A model generated the notes under the pieces. It was not told where the DNA came from. It ran no database searches and saw only the letters and a program-made list of their open reading frames with translations. The position numbers and the translations under genes are program-made. A stretch of DNA of 64,000 nucleotides. It comes from Bacteroidota bacterium. GTDB lineage: Bacteria; Bacteroidota; Bacteroidia; B-17B0; Aurantibacillaceae. Shown in pieces: positions 53,526 to 61,600 of the stretch (its first letter is position 1; each line of letters begins with the position of its first letter). The stretch covers positions 96,195-160,194 of the forward strand of contig JADBXZ010000035.1 in NCBI GenBank assembly GCA_020403265.1. Reading direction: 5' to 3'.

Positions 53526-53951
53526 ATGAAAAAATTAATTTATCTCGTGTTAATTACAATTGCTGTTAAGACCTCAGCAAAAGCTCAAAACACTAACAGT
53601 CATCCCACTATTGATTCTGTTAAAGTAAAGTATAGCTCTGCATCTAACGCAGACATTGGCAGTTTAACAGGAATACCAACTGCAACAATTACACTAAAAA
53701 ACGCTATTAATGCAAGTAAAATTTACTTAAAAATCGTTGATAAAACTAATAACAATATTGTCTATCAAATAAATTACAATTTAACCAGCCCCACAATCAT
53801 AAACAATCAGCAAAAACTTCTTTTCGAAAAAAGCAATAATAAAGTGTACATATCTAACGGTTTGCCACTACCACTAAAACCATATGCTTTTGAAATAAAA
53901 ACAGAGGATTCCCAGAATATACAAACACAAATATTTTCAATTATTCAATAA
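53526..53951 (+). CDS. Small secreted protein of unknown function, first gene of RHS locus
   Basis: A 141-residue protein with a signal peptide (residues 1-20, ending AKAQ). The rest is beta-rich and looks like one Ig-like/fibronectin-like domain (TIDSVKVKYSSASNADIGS, ITLKNAINASKIYLKIVDK). I do not recognise the family. It is only 9 bases before the 1573-residue gene. A second ATG two codons inside (53526 versus the neighbouring ATG at 53518) makes the exact start uncertain. The 285 bases upstream are very AT-rich, with no clear consensus promoter. Confidence 0.7.
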   Translation: MKKLIYLVLITIAVKTSAKAQNTNSHPTIDSVKVKYSSASNADIGSLTGIPTATITLKNAINASKIYLKIVDKTNNNIVYQINYNLTSPTIINNQQKLLFEKSNNKVYISNGLPLPLKPYAFEIKTEDSQNIQTQIFSIIQ

Positions 53952-53960
53952 ACTAAAATA

Positions 53961-56900
53961 ATGAAAAAAATTGCAATAAAATCAAGCTTAATATATCTAC
54001 TGATATTAAGTTTGAATCTTAGTAAAGCTCAATCTGTTAACCAAGTTAACGGATCCTTTAATTATAATAAATTTTTACTTCCTGTCCCAAGTAATAGAGG
54101 TACAGGAATTAGTTTATATGCTAATTATTCTTCTGGTATCATGGTAAATCAAGCTGCCAGCGAAATCGGTTTAGGATGGGGTATTAATGCCGGAGGAGCA
54201 ATATACCGTTCAGTTTCAGGAACTCCAGATGATGTTAAGCTTTATAAGATAGCCAACATGTCCAATGGATCTGTTGATTATGTATGCGGTTCTCTTTATC
54301 CTGAAGGTGATCAAGGTGCTACTAAAAGTGATGTAGCTTCCATAAAAAGAAATTTAGACCTTGATGATTTTATTCACCCTGAATATGACAGATATTCTAT
54401 CAGTGGCCCCGAAATTTCTGGTCAGTTAAACTTAAATTATTTTAAATATTATCAAATGGATAATGTTCCTACGAATAACGTTGATAAAATTAAAATAACC
54501 TCATCCAGCACACGGAAACCACAGTTTCATTTTAATGGTGATTTTGCTGACACACTAATTTCACGTCATTATCCAAATACTATATCCAACATAAGTCAGT
54601 ATATTGCTCCAGGTAATGTTAATGGAAATGGTTACACCAATAGCAGCGAACCTTTTATAGGAAAAAGCATGAATGGTAGTAACATAGTTAACCAAAATTT
54701 TGACATGAACTCTGGAAGATATGCGAGCAGTAATTTTGTTGAATACTTCACCAATGCAGAAATTGACAATGCAAATTCCTTAGGTTTTAATCAAGCAAGC
54801 GGATTATCAAAGTTCGTTGACTTTAAAGCTAATCATGCAAGAAATTCAAACTCATTTCCATCAGAGGGAATTGGCTACTTCAGGGTCACAGCTTCTAACG
54901 GTCTTACATACCATTATTCTCTGCCTGTTTATGAGCTAGAATCAACCATTTACAAATTACCTTTAGACAATTACTATGGTCTAGATAGTTATTTTACAAC
55001 AAATATAGGTGGATTATTCACAACTAATGATGAAAATAGTTTCTCACTTCAAGGATCAGACTATATCCTAATTAAAAGTAAAACCAACAACAAATTTGCT
55101 GTTAAATGGTTGCTTACCGCGATTACAGGTGTAGATTACGTGGATTCAAACAATAATCATATGGTTGATTTGGCTGACGCAGGTTATTGGATTTCATATA
55201 ACTATCATGAATATTCAAGCAGCTTTACAAAAAGGTATCCAGCTTATGGATTTGATTTTTCATACAGTCCTGATGATAAAACAAGTAATTATCCTTTATA
55301 TTTCCCTCTAGTATCCTCTAACAATAATGAGAAAAGAAAGCTTTCCGGGCTTTGGGGTAACGTTTATATCTCTAAATCTGAAATATATCATTTAACTAAA
55401 ATCGTTACTTCCAGTCATACAGCATTTTTTATCAGAGGCTTAAGGCTAGATGAAAAGGGTTCGAGTGATTTAGTAACGATCCCTTCTAATTATAAACCGG
55501 CGCCTGACCTCTATTTAAAACGCATTGTACTTGTTAACAATGTTAATTCATACAACTTTGAAACCGCTAGTAATGCGTCATCATTTACTGACAATACGAA
55601 TTATTCTCAATTCGACCTCTCAGGCGTAAATTATAACAACTATCCTTATAAAGAAGCATGGTTTCAACACATGATTGGTCAATCAGCAAGTTGGTGGACA
55701 AGTTCAATTTTAAAAAACGTCGAATTTACTCAGGATTATTCATTATGTAAAAACTACCATTATAATACAAATGTCAATTACCCTCTTTCAACAGTTTTAA
55801 CTACGCCATACGCCGTTAACAACAATATAAGCGTATCTAACTATGAAAATAGTGGTAAACTTACATTAAATAAAATCCTCACCTATGAAGAAAATAATAT
55901 CAAAACAGCACCAAGTGATCTATTTGACTACGATAAAAACAACCAATTAAGTACTTATAGCAACCCCAATTACAATCCTTTAAAAACAGATAACTGGGGT
56001 TACTATAAAAACGATGTGAGTCCCTCGGCACTGAGTAGATATACAAACTCCGCATCCAAAGATCATGTAATGGCTTGGAGTTTGAAAAAAATAACTGACC
56101 CTCTAGGTGGAGAAACAGAAATTGAATATGAAAGTAACACTTACAACCGGGTTATTGATAACGAAACGTCAAGTGGCGTAAGAGGTGCGGCATTTATTTA
56201 TCGCATGAGGGACGTAACCGGTGTGGGTGATTGGACAACACCGTTGGGGACTGGACCACTTAAATTTAGTTTAGATGACATTTCAACCTCTGGTTACACA
56301 AACTTAACAGAGCTAAGCATGTTAACTAATCCAAGCACTAGTGCAATAGCATATGTTTGCATTCCACATTCTGAAAACATTTGCTCAAATTATTCAAGCT
56401 CCAATTCATATTTAACCAGATTTACCAATTGTATTGCTACAGGTCTTAATTTAAATTACACAACTTATAATAATTCCTCAATCATTTGTGCGAACATTAG
56501 TCCTTTGGAGGGATTTTCAACAAGGTTTGCTCATGGAAATTCAAATAGCAGAATTTACACTTCTACCAATGCATACGGATATTACACCTCTAATGTATGC
56601 CAATCAGGCTCAAACCCTGAGTTTACCTATACCGGAAACGGCTTTCTTTGTTTTGTAACACCAGTTGGATATAATGTATATGGTGGAGGTGTTCGAGTAA
56701 AAAAACTCAAGGTGAAAAACTCACCTGCCGAAGTTTACGAAACTTTATATGAATACACTGATGGAGTCGCTGGCAATGAAGCTGATAAATACTCTTTTCC
56801 GAGACTAAGGGCTATGCAAATTGGAAGTGTTAAAAGGTTTAACTATTTAATGCCAAAATCATACGAACTTTTTGATTTACCTGCAACAATAGTTTACAGC

Positions 56901-58682
56901 AAAGTCACAACAAAAAATTTGGGACAGGTAGGTATTGCTAACGGCAAAATTGAAAAATACTTTGTGACAAATCCACAATTCAACAACAACACTTTCAGCA
57001 AAAATGCCAGCATTACAACCTTCACATCTGAAACATACAATCCTGCTACTGAGCAATTAACGAAAAAAGTTATTAATGAGTGTATTGATATTTTCGGTTC
57101 CATTTTTGGCTCAAACTATGAGACTAGAGTTTTTGATAAAAATGAAAACATGATAAATAAAGTTATAAATGAATTTGCTGTAACAGAGCAAGGTTCGTTG
57201 ACTGAAAATTTTCACTATACAGATAACCTTTTTAACTCAAAAATAGAAAACTCAACTTATCAATCGGCAATATTACATTCTGCAAACATCTATCGCATGA
57301 AGCCTATTATTTTAAAAAGTTCTACTACGTATGGTATGGGATCATTTGAAAAAACAGAAACGTTAAGAAGAGATGAAATAACGGGCGAATCTGTTGTTAT
57401 AAGAAGTACTAGCAAGAACAAAAGTTCTGCAATAACATACAAAATACCTGCATATAAACATTATGCACCAATTGAAAACCTTGATTTTACCCAACCTGAA
57501 TTCAGAACTCGAATAACGCTTGGCAAGAGCTTTTATAATTATACTGCGGTAGATACAACTTTGACAGGCACACTTTCTAATGGTTATTCCAATAGTTTCT
57601 TAAATGCCAATTATAACATCTACTCGAAAACCATTCGACAAGTGTATACTAACAATAACGCACGAAGCATTCAAACCTATACTTTACCTTATTATTTCGA
57701 GTCAAGATCATTCAATTTTGATGCCGGTGTAAATTCTTTGAATGAAAATGGTTTAGTGAAAAAAACAGAGTTAAACCAAAAAGCATTACCTATAAGTACT
57801 ATTTCAGCCAATCAGTTTTGGGAACCAGCAAACACCAGCGATTACAACTGGCGTTTGAATAAAGAAATAACTTTAATTGATGAATATAAAAATATCGTGG
57901 AGGTAAGGGACAGAAACAATGGCTTTAGCGCTTGTAAGTATGGGTATAATGGCTATTTTAAAAATTCAACCATAACAAATTGTAACTATGCCAGCTACAC
58001 CTTTGCAGATTTTGAATCTAATGCTGTAAATGGTATCTATGATGGAGATATAATTGCTGCTAACACCTCTTTAGTTTCGGGTGGACATACAGGAGTAGCT
58101 GCACTACATGTATCATCTCAACCTGCTGTATTTTCATCCGCTCCTGCCAGTAGCCCGGGAGGCCAGCTACATATTGGCTTAATGCCCGGTAGAATATACC
58201 GAGCCTCAGCCTGGGTGAATAACACTAATTTAACCAACGCACGGATTAATATTAACATTGTTGGAATGGTTGGCGGAACTACACCATATGCCATTAGTAA
58301 TTATTTAAGCGCAAACAGCTCATCTAATTTAATTACCACAATTGGTAACTGGAGCTTATTGCAAATTGATTTTGAAATTCCCGAAAACTTTTATTTTACG
58401 CAACAAGTTGGAAATTTTTCAATATCATTAGCATCTGCAAACGGCTCAGGTGTTGTTTTTGATGATTTTATTTTTAAACCTGTTGAAAGTGATTTTTCAG
58501 CTCATATCTATAACAATAATAACGGAAGGGTGGTTGCTACACTGGATAATAGCGGTTTCGCAACAACCTTTGTTTACGATGCGGCTGGAAAGGTACTCGA
58601 AAACTGGAAAGAAATACCTTCGGTAGGTTTTAAAAAAATAAAATCTTACTCCTACAATTTTGCACGCAGTATTAATAATTAA
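53961..58682 (+). CDS. Giant secreted SpvB/YD-repeat-like protein (RHS locus)
   Basis: A 1573-residue exported protein. The signal peptide is at residues 1-23 (ending LSKAQ). The mature N-terminus (GSFNYNKFLLPVPSNRGTG, then LGWGINAGGAIYRSVSGTP) is the opening seen in Bacteroidota RHS/SpvB-like proteins. The long middle is Asn/Tyr/Ser-rich beta sequence. A jelly-roll, carbohydrate-binding-like domain lies at about 1350-1510 (ALHVSSQPAVFSS, RASAWVNNTNLTNARININ, VVFDDFIFKPVE). At the end is one YD-type repeat (GFATTFVYDAAGKVLENWKE). There is no T9SS tail, no RHS core and no toxin tip. It is 9 bases after the small secreted gene and 11 before the RHS-core gene. It may form the cocoon with the next protein, as TcB does with TcC; this is inference. 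Confidence 0.8.
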   Translation: MKKIAIKSSLIYLLILSLNLSKAQSVNQVNGSFNYNKFLLPVPSNRGTGISLYANYSSGIMVNQAASEIGLGWGINAGGAIYRSVSGTPDDVKLYKIANMSNGSVDYVCGSLYPEGDQGATKSDVASIKRNLDLDDFIHPEYDRYSISGPEISGQLNLNYFKYYQMDNVPTNNVDKIKITSSSTRKPQFHFNGDFADTLISRHYPNTISNISQYIAPGNVNGNGYTNSSEPFIGKSMNGSNIVNQNFDMNSGRYASSNFVEYFTNAEIDNANSLGFNQASGLSKFVDFKANHARNSNSFPSEGIGYFRVTASNGLTYHYSLPVYELESTIYKLPLDNYYGLDSYFTTNIGGLFTTNDENSFSLQGSDYILIKSKTNNKFAVKWLLTAITGVDYVDSNNNHMVDLADAGYWISYNYHEYSSSFTKRYPAYGFDFSYSPDDKTSNYPLYFPLVSSNNNEKRKLSGLWGNVYISKSEIYHLTKIVTSSHTAFFIRGLRLDEKGSSDLVTIPSNYKPAPDLYLKRIVLVNNVNSYNFETASNASSFTDNTNYSQFDLSGVNYNNYPYKEAWFQHMIGQSASWWTSSILKNVEFTQDYSLCKNYHYNTNVNYPLSTVLTTPYAVNNNISVSNYENSGKLTLNKILTYEENNIKTAPSDLFDYDKNNQLSTYSNPNYNPLKTDNWGYYKNDVSPSALSRYTNSASKDHVMAWSLKKITDPLGGETEIEYESNTYNRVIDNETSSGVRGAAFIYRMRDVTGVGDWTTPLGTGPLKFSLDDISTSGYTNLTELSMLTNPSTSAIAYVCIPHSENICSNYSSSNSYLTRFTNCIATGLNLNYTTYNNSSIICANISPLEGFSTRFAHGNSNSRIYTSTNAYGYYTSNVCQSGSNPEFTYTGNGFLCFVTPVGYNVYGGGVRVKKLKVKNSPAEVYETLYEYTDGVAGNEADKYSFPRLRAMQIGSVKRFNYLMPKSYELFDLPATIVYSKVTTKNLGQVGIANGKIEKYFVTNPQFNNNTFSKNASITTFTSETYNPATEQLTKKVINECIDIFGSIFGSNYETRVFDKNENMINKVINEFAVTEQGSLTENFHYTDNLFNSKIENSTYQSAILHSANIYRMKPIILKSSTTYGMGSFEKTETLRRDEITGESVVIRSTSKNKSSAITYKIPAYKHYAPIENLDFTQPEFRTRITLGKSFYNYTAVDTTLTGTLSNGYSNSFLNANYNIYSKTIRQVYTNNNARSIQTYTLPYYFESRSFNFDAGVNSLNENGLVKKTELNQKALPISTISANQFWEPANTSDYNWRLNKEITLIDEYKNIVEVRDRNNGFSACKYGYNGYFKNSTITNCNYASYTFADFESNAVNGIYDGDIIAANTSLVSGGHTGVAALHVSSQPAVFSSAPASSPGGQLHIGLMPGRIYRASAWVNNTNLTNARININIVGMVGGTTPYAISNYLSANSSSNLITTIGNWSLLQIDFEIPENFYFTQQVGNFSISLASANGSGVVFDDFIFKPVESDFSAHIYNNNNGRVVATLDNSGFATTFVYDAAGKVLENWKEIPSVGFKKIKSYSYNFARSINN

Positions 58683-58693
58683 ACTGAATTAGC

Positions 58694-61600
58694 ATGAAAT
58701 TAATTATAAAAACTATTTTTTTAACGATTGCATTTAACATCACGTTACATGCTCAAATTTCTGTTATGGGTGTGGTTAAGCACGTTAAACTTAATCTTGC
58801 CGATACTAATAATAGCATCCAAATCACTCCACTTAACGGTAGCAGCCCTTTTAGCTATAATTGGACTCCCGGCAACATAAACTCGCAAAACCTACTAAAT
58901 GTGGCCCGCAATAATTACCAAGTGGTAGTTACAGATAATAATTTTCAAACCGGCACTTATGGTTACAGTATTGGCTATAAAACAGATTGGTTTCACTTAA
59001 CAAATATTAATTTTACTAATGACTCACTTAAACCAAGCACCAGTGCCACTGGCAACAAGGCGGCAATTAGTAAAAATTCTTTACCTAAAAACACAAATGG
59101 CTGGAGCGAATTAATAATGCAACCATATTCAGATCCGTTTGTGCTAGGTTTTGTTGACTCAATTGACGTGGCCAATTTAACCAACATGACCAATGTAGAG
59201 TTTGCTTTACACGTTACTGTTTATAACAGCTACTATGCTTGGAGTAATGGCACGTGGAATTACCTTGGAGCGGCAAATACCGGAGATGTGCTAAGACTTC
59301 AAAGAATGGGTGCCGTTTATAGTGTCTTAAAAAACGGCGTAACCATGTTTACAGCTACCGCCAATCCTAACAAAAAACTAAAATTAAAAGTAATTCTAAA
59401 CAATACGGCTTCGCTCGTTAATATTGGTACCAGTTTTAAAGACACCTCCACCTTTGATAGACTTAAGGTTACTCCTACCCCTATACACGTAGAGCCTAAT
59501 GGAATTGCAACAAAAGGTACACTTAATGCTGATATTAAAGGCGGACGCCCACCATACAGTTATTTGTGGACTCCCGGAAATTTCGCTACCAAAACAGTTA
59601 ATAACGTTAATCCCGGAATTTATAAACTAAGAGTCATTGATGCTGATAACGATACAGCCTATACAAAAAACTTTAACTTAGCTTTAAAAACATACTACCA
59701 TTATTTCAGCGGTACAACCTATAAAGGAGATTCACTCATTATGGATAACAACGTTTCCAATTATGGTTACAACCCAAGCGCTTACAGTCAAAATGAATTA
59801 AAATCAGGTTCATTAGGTTTTAGCGAAATTATTTTGCAGCCATTTAATCACCCTTATATTTATGGTTTTATGCCAAGCAATAGTATTAACGCACCAGGGT
59901 TAATGACTGATATTGAATTTGCCATGCATATTACATATGGAAACGCCCTTTATGCTTGGGCAAACGGGTATTGGCAATTCCTTACTTACACCAATCCGAA
60001 CGATGTTGTGAAAATTGGAAGAGGTAGTGATGAAGAATCAGGAAACTATTACCTGACACTTAATGGGGTTAACTTAATAACAGTAAATGCCGATTTAAAT
60101 AAAAAACTACGAATGCATGCACTTATTACAGGTGACCCTCTTGTGAACATTTCAAACAACTATTGGCCTGATCCGAATGCACCGCCAATGGCTAACTTCG
60201 ATTTGACCCTAAACTGGCAGCAGGAGCTTACCTATGATGAATCAGGTAATGTAATTGGCTCTAATAAAACTTATTTAGATAATTTAGGAAGATCCACTCA
60301 AAGTCTTGCTAAAAACAACACCAACCAAGTATTTACATCTCAAACCGTATATGATAGTTACGGCAGACCCGCACTTAACACGTTACCTGCATACACAGGT
60401 AATCAATTGGTTTACCAACAGGCTTTTTTAAAAAATCAAAACGGGTTGCTATACGACTACACAAAGTTTGATACACCTGGCACCATAAATAACCCAGTTA
60501 GTTTTTCAACTGATATAGATAAAACACTTGGATTTTACTACAGTAATAATAATGGTTACGATACAAGGCAAGCCACCACGGCGTATCCTTATGCCAGAAC
60601 TGTTTATAACGCCGACCCAACTTCATCTGCTAAAAAAATTAGCCAACCGGGCGAAGCCTATAAAACAGGGAGTGGTAAAGAAAGTTATAGCTTTACGATG
60701 CCGAGTGGTGACGAGTTAAATTATTTTTACAATATTGGTGGCAACCAAAATAGTTACAAGGTTAAAGTTAACTCTAACGACGTACTTAATTCAACACAAA
60801 TTAACCTAAATGAAAACATGGCTGGGCAAAAAGTAGTAAGCATCAGTCCGGATAATAAAGAAAGTATAACTTACCAGAGCAACGGAAAAACAGTTGTAAC
60901 CTGTTTAAGTAACCTATCAGGCGGTTTAGCTTATAATATGGTTGACAGAAGAAGCTTGCTTTATTACCAAGGTACTAAAAGTACCGATATACATTTACCG
61001 GTGAGTAAAAAAAATACCTTGTATTTAGAATTGCCGCAACATTATTATTATGAAGAACCCGGAGTAGTTGGGGGAACTTTTAACACTGGCGCCAACGATA
61101 TTATATATAAAATAACCAACTTGTATACTGATGAAGTGCTTCAGGAAGGTACTGATTACAATGTTGATGGTTCACGTAATGTTATTTTCTCTAGTGGCCT
61201 TTTAAACCAATATAACGACAAAGGCTTAGTGCTCAGAATCAGTTTTGATTACACACCCGCTTTTTTAAGTTACCTGGCCACCAACAATGCAGAAATAAGC
61301 AATGCCAGTGTTAAATACAGTTTAGATTATGGGCAGGTAAATAAAAACTATTATGATTTAGGTGGAGCATTACGTAAAACCAGCAGCCCAAAAGCATTTA
61401 ACCCGGGCTCAGAAGATGCCTTTTGTACCACTTTTGATTACAATCATTTGGGCCAACTAATTGCAAGCAAGCACCCTGACCAAGGTACTACAGAAATTCT
61501 GCACAACGATAAAGGTTTGTTAAAATACAGCCAAACTGCACAGCAAAAAACTGAAAATAAATTCAGTTACGTTAATTATGATAAACACAACCGAGTGGTT

